From contig JACCLO010000004.1 of assembly GCA_029448655.1 (NCBI GenBank), positions 3,782,001 to 3,846,000 of the forward strand: 64,000 nt of DNA. The letters are read 5' to 3'. The position numbers and the translations under genes were made by a program. The notes under the pieces are model-generated. The model saw only the letters and a list, made by a program, of their open reading frames with translations, was not told the origin of the DNA and searched no databases. The DNA comes from Wolfiporia cocos (lineage: Eukaryota; Basidiomycota; Agaricomycetes; Polyporales; Phaeolaceae). Shown here piece by piece: positions 48,238 through 58,264 of this stretch; position 1 is the first letter of the stretch, and every line of letters begins with the position of its first letter.

Positions 48238-48644
48238 CAAGAACGATAGTATCTACTTACTTGGCATCCAAGTTATTGTAGTTCTCAGGAAGTACAACCC
48301 ATGTATGTAGTTTTCTATCATTTGGCGGCTTCCAACCGGAAGTCCTGGATACAACTACGACAGAATTTGCAGCTATTGCTTGGTGTAGGTCATTCTCATC
48401 AAATACGAGACACCGAGCAATCAGGGAGAGAGAGTAGTACAGCCCAATGTATGGGAAGAGGAGGACCAACAAGGTGTGACAACCATTGATTCTCCAGTCT
48501 GCCCTGCTGATGGAGGGGACAGTTGCATCATGTGTGAAAAAGTTGAGGAATAGAAATACGGCGAGGTTCCAGTATTTTTGACCATCGGAAACGCAGAGGG
48601 CGTACTGCCAATGGGCACGTGCACTTGCTCAACGTCCTATTCTA

Positions 48645-50789
48645 TCCACTATCTAACTGCTTAAACTACATACCTTTAAAGCCTGCCCAGAGGTCAAGAC
48701 CTGCACAAACAGCTAATAAAGCAAAGCAGCAGCGTACCAAAGACTCAAAAACCGGCGCACCACCTGCCACCCTTCACCAGCTTGCAAAACTTCGAGATGA
48801 AGGAAAGGGTACTTTCATGCTGGCATCAAAGACAAATGCCTCGTATGCCTTGTATGTGAAGCAGGGCCAGCACTTCCTTGCCAAGGTTGTCAGCACAAAG
48901 CAGTCGGCACTCGAGTCGGGACAGGGGGGCCTACAGCACAGGATGGCATAGGCGAGGACATAGACTATGATGAGCTCAGCAGAGCTTTCAATGATCCTCC
49001 AAACTGCTACTCCTCTATGGCACTGGAGCTCTTCATGGTTGAGAAGTGCCTAAACCAGAATCTCAGTAAGAGCACCGGGGATGGGATACACACAGCATTC
49101 AAGAAGTACTGGGAGATGATGTGAGAAGCTTCCTTAAACATTTAGATAGAAGTTGACTCACAAGGTGTGCTTCCACAAAGGGCAAACGACAGGTACCGAG
49201 GGCCATATGAGTATGATGAGGTCAAAAAAGAGGTTAGAGGGAATCCAGCAGACTCGGCACAGGTGCAGGATCTCATACATGCTACTAGAAACAAGTCATG
49301 GGCAACAGGAATGGCACGAAGCCACACCTGAGCAATGCTGATTGAGGATATGCGCAAGATGATGCTCTGGTCGGAGCGCACCTGTCCAGCAGAATGGTTG
49401 GATAAAGAAATCACCGACCTTGGGACCTTGATGATGGTGACGAGACACTTTCTCATGAGGGCATTCATGTCCTCAGGATTTGTTCTCTGGACAAGGTAAT
49501 TGCTTCGTCAGTTACCCCCTGTAACACCGAAATGCTTACCATTATCGCAGAATCAGCGAACTATGCAGGTTGCAACGCAAACATTACACAGCTGATTGCA
49601 AAGGAAGAGCGCCATACTATGTACCTCATGACACCATGAGACTTGAGAACTGGAAGGGTGCGAGTGAGAGATCCCATATCAGTGAGTGTGGCTCACGCTG
49701 CAGCACCCGATGGCCACTAAATATGCATCAAGGCAATCTATATGAGATATTCCCCCAGACAAAGACCCCCGAGATTGATATGTATATGCACCTCCGGCTG
49801 TGGATACAGTTCCTTGAGGCAACACTGCTCCACAGGTCCCTGCAGCCTGAAGAATACATCTTCCCTGCAATTTCAGTGAACAGTACAGTGCAGACACAGA
49901 AGTTCACAGATCACAAAACCATACAGAAGTATCTGAATGAATTTTCCACAGCAGCCGGCGTTAACAAGGACTACTCCATGCACTGCTTCCACCATGGTGG
50001 GTCCCAATGTCGGTTCCGCTACTGCCCTATCGGGGAGCGATAGTGGTGGGGAGGCTGGGCCGAGGGTGAACATGTGAGTGGCACATACTTCAAAGGTAAA
50101 ATGCATGTGCTTACCGCTGTGGGTTCTATCACAGGTAGAGACATTGATATGCTATCTACTCGACGAACTACACACCTACGAGAATGATCACGGCGCTTCA
50201 TCCTATCCAATGCGAAGCATTAGTCACTTTCAATGGAGATCACGTACTTACATCATCGGTCACCATGGCAGAACTACGGGAGTCCCACGATGCTCTATCC
50301 AGGAAAATGGACAACCTTGCAATGCTCCTGATGGCCTCAATCAGCGCAGGTAATGTGATCCGAGCTGCAGGCAATGCAGTGTCATCGTCAGGTGTAACAG
50401 CAAATACAACGACCATAACATCAATCACCGCTGGGCCGCTAGCGCCACTCCACTCAGGTTACTACAATGCTACCAGTGGTGAGCCCGAGCGAGGAGTCAT
50501 TGTACCGAGTCACCGTCCTGTGCCATCACTCCGCAGTGTTGCAATCCAAAACATTCATTCAGGCCCTGACGCCTGGCGCAAGGCAGTACAGCAATGGGAG
50601 GAGCCCGATCCATTGACAGGCCGAGCACTCAAGGACTGGCCAGCCGAGTGGTATACAGGCAAAATGAAGACGGTGTTCACTGTGAAGCGGTGGGACCGAC
50701 AGGTTATCGCTGAAGAGGTGTGGTGGTCACCACTTGTGGGAGGGAATAAGGAGCAGGTAGCGAACGTTTGGGTCATCGAGAGGGAGTGA
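48645..50789 (+). pseudogene. Crypton-like tyrosine recombinase with GCR1_C-like tail, inactivated
   Basis: Plus-strand pieces read as a basidiomycete DNA transposon of the tyrosine-recombinase type: LARVRWWGGWAEG-like WWGGWAEGEHV with LICYLLDELHTYENDHG (catalytic Tyr context, about 50140-50190), preceded by HCFHHGGSQCRFRYCPIGER (49981 on), and ISELCRLQRKHYT / GCGSRCSTRWPLNMHQ-like segments. The C-terminal part (50560-50720, DAWRKAVQQWEEPDP, KDWPAEWYTGKMKTVF) resembles the GCR1_C DNA-binding domain known from Cryptons. The HxxR motif reads HCFH, so the catalytic Arg is lost. Several TGA stops lie at 49195-49360. The element's outer ends were not found. Confidence 0.7.
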
Positions 50790-51470
50790 GAGTGGGGGAG
50801 AGATAACAAAACAAGGTTTTGAATGTATAGTGGCCGCTATCTATCTGACTTATACAGATATTCTTACTTGCTCGCTACTCTTACCGTGTGCACGACCATT
50901 ATGCCACTGCTTCACACTGATGGGAGAACGGGGAAAAAGATGGGGGTTGTTGCAGCTGAGGCTCGAAACTATAAGTACAGAGGAGACGAAACATGACGTA
51001 TGATGTGCGAACAAGCCCTGCCTGATTACCATATGTAGTAGACATTTTGCCATAAAAGTAAGAACGCTGACATCTCAAAACTTGTTCTGGGAGCCGCGTC
51101 ACCGGCACAGACGCCTTTGCAATGCCATGGACAATGATTGGACACGAGCATTGGCTCGGCGACAGGACAATCAGAACGACCGCGTCCTATTTGCGTACGC
51201 AACTCGGCCCCCAACGAGTGCGGGGCATCGGCCGTCCTATGTCCTTGCGCCTACATCTCGCACCTCCCACTGTCTTCCGGCTATTGTTCCAATGCTGGTA
51301 GAGTTGGTAGGGATAGAGTTACATGTTACAATCAGAGGAAAAATAAAGGAAATGCATAAATGGTACGAGCGTCAAATTTCTCTTCCACAAGAGGGGTCGA
51401 CTTGAGTCTTGTCCTCAAGACCGGGCTACCACCAAGGATGGTAGTCAACGATAGCAGTTTGATAGATCTC
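50790..51470. other. Intergenic repeat-rich sequence
   Basis: 3' flank of the Crypton-like remnant and the end of the Gypsy remnant. Short overlapping frames without motifs. Confidence 0.45.
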
Positions 51471-51479
51471 TCAGAGGTT

Positions 51480-52370
51480 TGTCATCAACATGATGAGAGG
51501 CCGACCACGACTAGGAACAGGATATTCGATCCACAGCTCTTTGTCATAGGCTTGTGCGAGAGTATCGATTGGCGAGACATGCAAGTGTGAAGGGTCATGG
51601 CTGCGGCAAATGTCACTAGCAAATGAATCTTGGGTGAACGGTTGCGGCAGATGGGCAATCCAAGGTGCATCTTCAAGTCGGGCGAGCATAGTCTGATGGT
51701 CTGGCCTAAAATAGAACAACTTCAGTCTGTTCACAGCGACTGCTTCCTTCAGGATCGTGCCGTCAAGCTCTTGTAGGCAATACGACCCCTATTTATACCG
51801 TTAATGTACCACGTATGGTCCCGCCCATCGAAGAGCACCCTTGTTACCATGCTGTGTATCAAGCCAGGTCTCGTGGACTAGCACCCAGGTCCCTTCTTTG
51901 AAGTCGTTGCTGCGGATGCGGTGTTTGTTCCGATGCATGTAGTCGTCAATAGCACGCTGCCGGCTCTTGATAAGGTGTTCGCAGGCTTCTCCGATATGTT
52001 CTTCCTTCCTCGCAATCTGCTGCAGTCTGATCGTAATGAGATCCTGAGTTGTGGTTACACTGTCCCATGCCAGCATGTACCAAGTGCGGTCAGTGAGATC
52101 GAATGGATATAAACAGTGCTTGCCGTAGAGTAGAAAAAATGGTGTATACCCAGTTGAACGAGTGACTGTTGTTCGCATCGATAGCAAACCGGCATGAACG
52201 AATAGAGGCCAGTTACGTGGTTTGTCTCCACACGATCGCAAGACTGCTCTAGACAATGTCTGCCCATCTCTCTCGGCAATGCCATTGCCTTCAGGATGAT
52301 AGGGTGAACTGAGAGTAGTGCTCTTCAGGGTAGCATCAAACCGGACCTCTTTTCGCACCTGTAAAATATC
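51480..52370 (-). pseudogene. Ty3/Gypsy integrase 3' fragment
   Basis: Minus strand. Integrase core end SSPYHPEGNGIAERDGQTL with NWPLFVHAGLLSMRTTVTRS and TGYTPFFLLYGKHCLYPFDL, then the post-integrase part SRQRAIDDYMHRNKHRIRSN and GTWVLVHETW, and the pol end YCLQELDGTILKEAVAVNRL (about 51790-51720). This matches basidiomycete Gypsy pol C-termini. Reverse transcriptase, protease and the first two catalytic acids of integrase are absent here, and no LTR pair flanks it. Confidence 0.85.
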
Positions 52371-52699
52371 ATCAGCGGTACCTGACTTTACCGGTATGTA
52401 TGTGGAATCATCAATGCACTCGTGTATGCTGATACCTTCAACAGGTTTGATCATGATGAGGCCCTCTTTCTGCAGGCCTATCCCAATGCCACAAAAGGTA
52501 TAAAGGCCCTGAAGGCTGTGATCACCAAGAAACGGATTGAACGTGGCAACACAAGGCCACACCACAGCAAGAACGGACCCCCCGGAGAAGCCACGCGAGA
52601 GGGACACCCGGCACGACACAGCACGTGGAAGCACCGGCACTAGTCCCCTTCGGGCGGTAAAGCCCACGCACTAAGTACACATGTGGCAGCTAACAAGAG

Positions 52700-53260
52700 C
52701 CACAGCGGAAGTGGTGAGTATCATAACAATGAGTAGGGTGGTGTGAGCGGTCGTACTTGTGTTAGGTATTGTAGAAAGTGGTCATGGTGGGTGCCAGTAA
52801 TGGCAGCGAGGTTAGCTTACCCTGGGTCAAAAACCATGGGGGGACATCTTGTTTGATGAAAGCGTATGAATGCTTGAGCAATGATAGGAAGGAATGAGTG
52901 TGGTCGTGTAGAGGACAGTGGAGTAAGACGTGATGTCTCGTTTGGATAGTGGTGTTGTCACAAGGACAGACTGGTGATTCAGTGGGTACGAAGCTAGTAT
53001 TCGCCAATAAAGGCGTGACCAGTGATGCATTGTAAAAGATGAGATTGGATGTGACACGTGTCCGTAACACCGGGTGGAGCATGAATGATGGGAGTGAGGT
53101 TATCTCGAAGAGTTTTTAGAAACCCATTCCTGTTGCCAGCGTAACCATGTGATGGTAGGAGGGATGTGGTTGGGTAGGAGAACTGCGTCGCAAGCTAGGC
53201 GGTCGGCATGCTCGTTTCTGGGAATGCCCCTGTGACTGGGGCACCAGTGAATAAGTTACA
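52700..53260 (-). pseudogene. LINE (non-LTR) 3' fragment: RNase H end and zinc motif
   Basis: Minus strand. VHWCPSHRGIPRNEHADRLA (about 53255-53190) is the RNase H C-terminal motif of Tad1-type LINEs, followed after a stop/frame change by LVTPLLANTSFVP and CPCDNTTIQTRHHVLLHCPL (C-x-C...H...C), the terminal zinc-knuckle-like motif. The reverse transcriptase is missing. The RNase H end is cut by the mariner-like MITE beginning at 53259. Confidence 0.75.
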
Positions 53261-53964
53261 GTACACTATCTCATAATGCATCACGACCATCCCCAACTTT
53301 TGTGATGCATTATGAGATATATGCATTACCAGAATGTCACAAGTCTGTGACAACATGTGACATGATGTTACATATGTGATCCCCAGGCCTATGAGATGTC
53401 ACACCCTAGTCACATGCATAGTGCTATGATGCGCTGCTCTACAACGATGACGATGAAGCTGCACCCCATGTCACATCTTAAGTGCTCTGCTTCTTTGACT
53501 TGAACTCAAGCTTTCGGAGGTGTGCATGCAACCTACACATCTGCTACTGCATCTTGTAACAGCGGTACTTCTTCTGCATCAGCACATGCAATGCAGAGCT
53601 TCTACATCTGGTTGCACAGCATCAGGGCATCTTGAGGTGCAATCCTCCTGCTCCTGCTCCTCGTCATCACTATTGCTGCTGATGATAATCATGTCTTGCT
53701 TAGTTGCCAACCGCCAAGCCTCTGCCATGATCCATGATCCATGATCTCTGGGTCATGTGGCTCATTTCGCACATGGTTTGCGAATCAGACTGCGAGTGTG
53801 AGAAGTAGAGCAAGCAGTTTTACCTTGATTGGGCGAATGTCGGAGGTAAGGATTCACCATTTACGGCTATAAAATATGTGCATAATCGCTGTAATTACCA
53901 TTTATATACATATCTACTAATGCATCAACCCTTAAACGGTGATGCATTATGAGATAATCGACTG
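53259..53964. mobile_element. Tc1/mariner-like MITE, 706 bp, TA flanks
   Basis: Ends are CAGTACACTATCTCATAATG and the inverse CATTATGAGATAATCGACTG, flanked by TA on both sides (53257-53258, 53965-53966). The inverted match runs through CTCATAATGCATCAC. A third copy of GTGATGCATTATGAGATA lies at 53,310-53,329, making a ~70-bp hairpin at the left end. No transposase frame inside. It cut the LINE remnant. Confidence 0.8.
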
Positions 53965-54792
53965 TAATAGTAACGGAAAGATGAGGATATGTGCTGAGGA
54001 CACGTGGCTGTGCGTCGGTGCAATTAGATACGCGTCGAGACGCGTCGCTCCGCAGGATCCTCAAGCTTGTGCTCCGGCAGGCTAGGCCCACGCCGAAGTG
54101 GCACACTCTATCCCGAGCGAGCAGGACCCAAACACCCTCGCATCTAGCGCTTATCATCCCTGAGCGCATGGACAGGCGTTACATAAACACGTTCGCTATG
54201 ATGCGTATGTGACGCATGGCGTACGAGCTTTGACCCACCTGAAGCTGTGTTCCAAGTTTAATATATTGGTGCCCTGCGCCCTGCCACGGGCTCAATGTCA
54301 CTTTAAGCTTGAATTTGAGGCTCTTTGTCGGCCCATAGAATGGATGGATGACTTCTTAGCGCGGATCGCCGAAGTCGTGCTGGCAAAAATCGACTTCTCC
54401 ACGGAATGTAATGCCCGCAAGTAGCATACCGGAAACGTGCGGACTTCAAGTCTTCCCCTGATACCTACCATTCTTGCTAAAGAACAACCAAGGGTTTATA
54501 TACGCTGAATGCACCTCAAAGAATGTCCGCTTTCTTCGTGATGTAATACAGTCGCGGAAATTCCCAGAGCAAATTGACCCCTACTTTCGAGGACAACGTC
54601 AGCATGGAGTCTTGGTCACGACCCGTTAAGGATGCGTACCGCTCTTCTCTGCCCGCTCTGTGAACCGCGTCCACATCCGATCAACTCCTGCCCTGTTAGA
54701 TGCGTGCCGGAAGCCGCCTGGCCCATCAGAGCGGGACCGGCTGATGAGATCTTGAGACTCGAGACGCGGAGCTCGCGCCGCTTCAGCAATGC
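53965..54792. other. Upstream region of cerato-platanin 3
   Basis: No gene recognised; a 71-codon frame at 54209-54424 has no motif. The GC-richer part from 54,600 is probably the cerato-platanin promoter. Confidence 0.5.
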
Positions 54793-54799
54793 TATAAAA
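54793..54799 (+). promoter_or_regulatory. TATA box of cerato-platanin 3
   Basis: TATAAAA 83 bp upstream of the ATG at 54876, same spacing class as in copy 2. Confidence 0.75.
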
Positions 54800-54875
54800 G
54801 GCCTTGAGGTCTCTGAGCAGCATCAACAGCAGCCCTCGCTCAGAGACAACCCAATCCCTACTCTCGCCGGGCATC

Positions 54876-55304
54876 ATGCAGTCGAACATCATGCGCTTCT
54901 TCGCCGCCATCGCACTTTGCGTGGCTGGCATTGCCATGGCCTCACCCACATACACATATGTCCCCGTCGCCTACAACGTATCCTACGACCAAGGATCGGC
55001 GTCCGTCGACACACTCACTTGCGGAAGCAAGCTCAAGGCCGCGGGCTACACCAACTTGTCCTCCCTTCCGAGCTTCCCGAACATCGGCGGTTTCGCGAAC
55101 GTCACCGGCCCTGACTCGGATGAGTGCGGAACGTGCTGGGTACTGAGCTGGGGGGGAAACTTCCAGAGCATCTTGGTGGTGGACTCAGCAGATGATGGGT
55201 TCGTAGTGTCGGAGGAGGCTATGACAGGGCTGATACTGAACACCACATATCCCCCGCCCGAGGAGGTCAGTGCGCTTGTCATCAGTAGCCAGTCCTGTTT
55301 ATGA
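54876..55304 (+). CDS. Cerato-platanin family secreted protein, copy 3
   Basis: Secreted cerato-platanin (PF07249), single exon, 142 residues. Signal peptide FFAAIALCVAGIAMA, then SPTYTYVPVAYNVSYDQGSA; core SLPSFPNIGGFANV and ECGTCWVLSWGG, ending SSQSCL. Four mature cysteines. It differs from copies 1 and 2 in the core (FPNIGG for FPYIGG) and lacks the CGL end, so it belongs to a different subgroup. A second in-frame Met at 54891 (MRFFAAIA) is an equally good start. A strong TATA box lies upstream. Confidence 0.95.
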   Translation: MQSNIMRFFAAIALCVAGIAMASPTYTYVPVAYNVSYDQGSASVDTLTCGSKLKAAGYTNLSSLPSFPNIGGFANVTGPDSDECGTCWVLSWGGNFQSILVVDSADDGFVVSEEAMTGLILNTTYPPPEEVSALVISSQSCL

Positions 55305-55978
55305 TGAGCGGCTGGTACTCCTGCTTGGTGCGTACAATCTTGCATTTGCACGAGCTGATTCATTGCTAACATCAGGCATTCAGCACCCACAACAATGGAG
55401 AAATGACAGCAGGGCAATGTGAAACAATCCAGCCCAGAGCGGACGGACTCGAGGACGCTTTATGCCTATGGACAGATTCGAAAGTATTTGAGGACTTGTA
55501 GAGGAGCGGACTGTAGTGCACGCCCGCGGAGTTGTCGTAGTCTAAAGTCATTGTCTTAGTCTTCGTGCGGAATCCATCGTTGAATATCAGTCCTGTTGTT
55601 CGGGCAGCCCAGAGTTTTGGCACAAGCTAGGCGCAATCAATCGCGTTCCGTAGGGACATGAGCAGGCACAGACTACAAACATCCATTAAAGCATCATTAG
55701 TGTATTTACAGCAGGATGACGGTCAAGCGCAAGTGAAGAGTGGTTGAGCGCCCGGGAAACGCGCATCTGGGGTTAGGGTTCGACGCATCGGGAAGGTCCT
55801 CGTCAACGTCGTCGACATCGAGCTCATCGTCTAGCCCCTCTCCGCAACTAAAACTCACGGTGAGCGTTCTCCCTGGCTCCACGATCCAATCCTAGCCGCG
55901 GTCAGCTCCTGGACGTCCGCTACGACGATGGATGGCTTGCGCTCGCGACGGATGCACGCGTACTGACACGCGCGCCAG
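55305..55978. other. Intergenic region before NAC alpha
   Basis: 3' flank of cerato-platanin 3 and promoter of the NAC alpha gene, GC-rich from about 55,740. A GACGTCGTC-rich stretch lies near 55,800. No gene seen. Confidence 0.5.
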
Positions 55979-56020
55979 ATGTCCGCAACCATTGAGGAAG
56001 TGCACTCCGACCACGAGGAG

Positions 56021-56061
<41 letters not shown>

Positions 56062-56766
56062 GGACCACGAGGAGGACCCGACCTCCCAGGCGGCGCTCGA
56101 CAAGATCCAGTCGCGCTCGGAGCGCAAGGCGAGGAAGGCGCTCCTCAGCCTGGGTCTCAAGAAGGTCTCGGGCATCACCCGCGTCACGCTCCGCAGGCCA
56201 AAGAATGTGCGTCTGATGAGCCGTGCCGAGTGTCGGTTTGACAGTGAATAAAGTTGACGGGAGGTTTTGGTGTGGCGTAGGTCCTGTTCGTGATCGCGAC
56301 GCCGGACGTGTACAAGTCGCCCAACAGCGACTGCTACATCGTCTTCGGAGAGGCGAAGGTATGTCTGATTCGCGATCGCTGTTCTCGAGCTGAACTTCCT
56401 GTGCGTCCAAGATTGAGGACATGAACCAAGCAGCGCAGCTCTCCGCGGCACAGCAGCTCGCTAGCAGCGCTAGCGCTAATGTCCCCAACCTGGAGAGCTC
56501 GGGAGCGGATGGCGACCACGAGGACGAGGAGGACATCCCCGAGCTCGAGGCAGTGGAGGATGATGGCGCTGTGGACGAGACCGGTGTCGACCCGAAGGAC
56601 ATCGAGCTCGTCATGCAGCAGGTTAATTGTACACGCGCGAAGGCTGTCCGCGTGCTGAAGGAGAGTGGAGGTGATTTGATCAACGCCAGTGAGTATTCTC
56701 CTTGGCGTGTAAAGCACAATCTCTCAACACGGCTTATGCTCTCTAGTCATGGCTGCGAGCGAGTAG
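55979..56766 (+). CDS. EGD2: Nascent polypeptide-associated complex alpha subunit, 200 aa
   Basis: Ribosome-bound factor that shields new chains and controls SRP targeting, as a dimer with NAC beta. Exons 55979-56206, 56281-56358, 56412-56688, 56747-56766; 201 codons with stop. NAC domain: [20 protein letters not shown] and [12 protein letters not shown], then [20 protein letters not shown] and [16 protein letters not shown]-terminal UBA domain: [20 protein letters not shown] and [17 protein letters not shown]. Unusual is the N-terminus, residues about 8-33: a near-perfect (Asp-His)n run, encoded by a GACCAC hexanucleotide repeat. The last exon has only 20 coding bases. Confidence 0.97.
56027..56068 (+). 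repeat. GACCAC microsatellite coding for Asp-His
   Basis: About seven perfect GACCAC units inside the first exon of the NAC alpha gene, giving alternating Asp and His. Being a multiple of three bases, length changes would keep the frame. Confidence 0.9.
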
Positions 56767-57010
56767 ACTCCCCACCCAGGACTAGCCGTGTATTACTAGC
56801 CGTGCATTGCTCTCACTCGATATCCAAAACCCTTGGTTGAGATTGCGCACATTCATACAATGTTCGCCTCTGTCATTGCATGCGTTCAGTCTCCGCAGTT
56901 GCATGTGTCTGTTGCTTAAATCCTGCTCCAGCGCAGCCGGATCGCTTTGCGGATTTCGTTTGACCCAGCTTATGTCTGGGCATATCAAACGGGTTCCGAA
57001 GATTTTGAGA

Positions 57011-58126
57011 TTATTGATGCTCCCATCTTCGGAGCTCAACGTAGTAGTTCGACCTCTCCCAACCATCCTGCACGACTTCAATGCCTCTTGCTGCATCTAC
57101 GTGCTCCTTCGAATTGCCGGTGGCCAATCCCAGATCTCTCGCCGCCTCGCACACCAGGCCGGGTAGTTCTCCCTGCGCGAACATGTGGTAGTACCTGTTG
57201 AAGATCTTCGTACTCGGTGATTCTGTCGCTCCGGTTGATGGCACTTGCTGCTCCTCTCCGGATCCGTCGGCTCCCTTGTTTCTGGACCCGTGCTTTCGCT
57301 TTGACGGCGCCTTCGGTTGAGTCTGTGGCGAAAGCACCCATGGGACGAAGACATCCTGTCCAGCCAATAGAGCATTCTTCTCTTGGGAAGCAGGAGCTCG
57401 TTCACCCGAGTCGCATGGAATTGCGCGCTTTGATAGCTCGTCTTGCTCTATTGCCCACACATAAATGAGAGCGCGGCCGTGAGATGGCGAAATACATTCC
57501 AGCAGCCGCTAAGGGAGACGAGTTTCTGCACGGTGCCAATGGGCTGGAGGCTTGTTTCATGCACGACTCACCTGGACCGCAGCTTTACGGCGGGCATGTG
57601 TCGACAAGTGGTGGATTGTCGCAATAGAGATGGCATAGTCCTATGCAAACATTATGATTGCCCGCCGAAATTTTGTGAGTCCCTTAGAGAGTATAGAACG
57701 GACTTGAGCGTACGAACGAATGCTCCTGGCCTCCATGGCCTCCCTAGCACGTCGCCCCATGCAACCTCCCGGTGAGATCCTCCTGCAGTGCGCGCGATCT
57801 CTAGCAGACTTCTACTTCTGTCGAGCCCGATTGTCCATACGCTGCCCGGCCTTTCAAGAGGAAGGGGGAGATATTTGCCGTTGCCTGTGCCCGAGTCGAG
57901 CCCTACCCAGCCCGCTGGGATGGAGTCCAGGAATTGGGCTATGATAGGCCAGGGCTAGAAAGACGCTGTGGTAGTCCGCCGAGAAGAGGCCAGCACCGCG
58001 CACCTTATACCGGGTAGACGAGAAATGCGGCGCGATTTCGTCGTACACGGCATGTACGTGCTCGTCCTCGTAGACTTGGGGGTCGTCCGAGACGGACACC
58101 GCTTGAACAGCAGTCGCAGGCGGCAT
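57011..58126 (-). CDS. TRM9: tRNA wobble-uridine carboxymethyl methyltransferase, 308 aa
   Basis: Forms mcm5U/mcm5s2U at tRNA wobble position 34, together with Trm112. Exons on the minus strand: 58126-58004, 57954-57718, 57640-57572, 57508-57011; 309 codons with stop. Start: HVHAVYDEIAPHFSSTRYK, then PWPIIAQFLDSIPAG, SAM motif I VGLDSGTGNGKYL, GLDRSRSLLEIAR, FDYAISIATIHHLSTHARRK, ISPSHGRALIYVWAIEQDE, and the C-terminal TKIFNRYYHMFAQGELPGLV with GIEVVQDGWERSNYYVELRR, diagnostic for Trm9/ALKBH8 methyltransferases. The acceptor at 57508 (CTTAG) was picked over a nearer one because it keeps LLECISPSHGRAL in frame. Convergent with the NAC alpha gene 244 bp away. Confidence 0.95.
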
Positions 58127-58264
58127 ACCGTGCGCAAACCAAAAGCCGCTTTATTAGAGCAAGGCTCCAAGCTACAGTAGGCTTAGACCCAGATGTCAGG
58201 TATATCCACAGAGGTACAGAAGGTGGTAGTAAGTCAAGGGCAGGCTGTATGCGCGCCTCGAGCC

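Larger units (their letters stand above)
43306..48640 (-). pseudogene. Membrane-protein gene split by several insertions
   Basis: Minus-strand pieces rejoin into one basidiomycete polytopic membrane protein of unknown role when inserts are removed: CHTLLVLLFPYIGLYYSLSL and HTWVVLPENYNNLDA (48600-48258), AYTIQGLAKLPKGYAL (about 46700), YRARGDQLGRYGYAAYSLSV (45800), an Asp/Ser/Gln-rich linker (44640-44330), NELLFNGYWRIPAKPDAAGE (44290 on), and a last TM LYALCILIIFAFLVGLLLSV (43640). Removing the LTR at 44652-45550 (with one GACAA copy) joins KAKT to IGAISVEDSS in frame. Removing the element at 45925-46628 (with one 11-bp copy) joins ANVLRE to PLCKTVG in frame. A second such element (46842-48237) sits in what looks like an intron. 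The 5' end is cut off near the Crypton-like remnant. Confidence 0.75.

Noticed and set aside
55892..56719. 275-codon minus-strand frame with long Val runs
   Set aside because: The Val run is the reverse of the Asp-His microsatellite in NAC alpha; a shadow.
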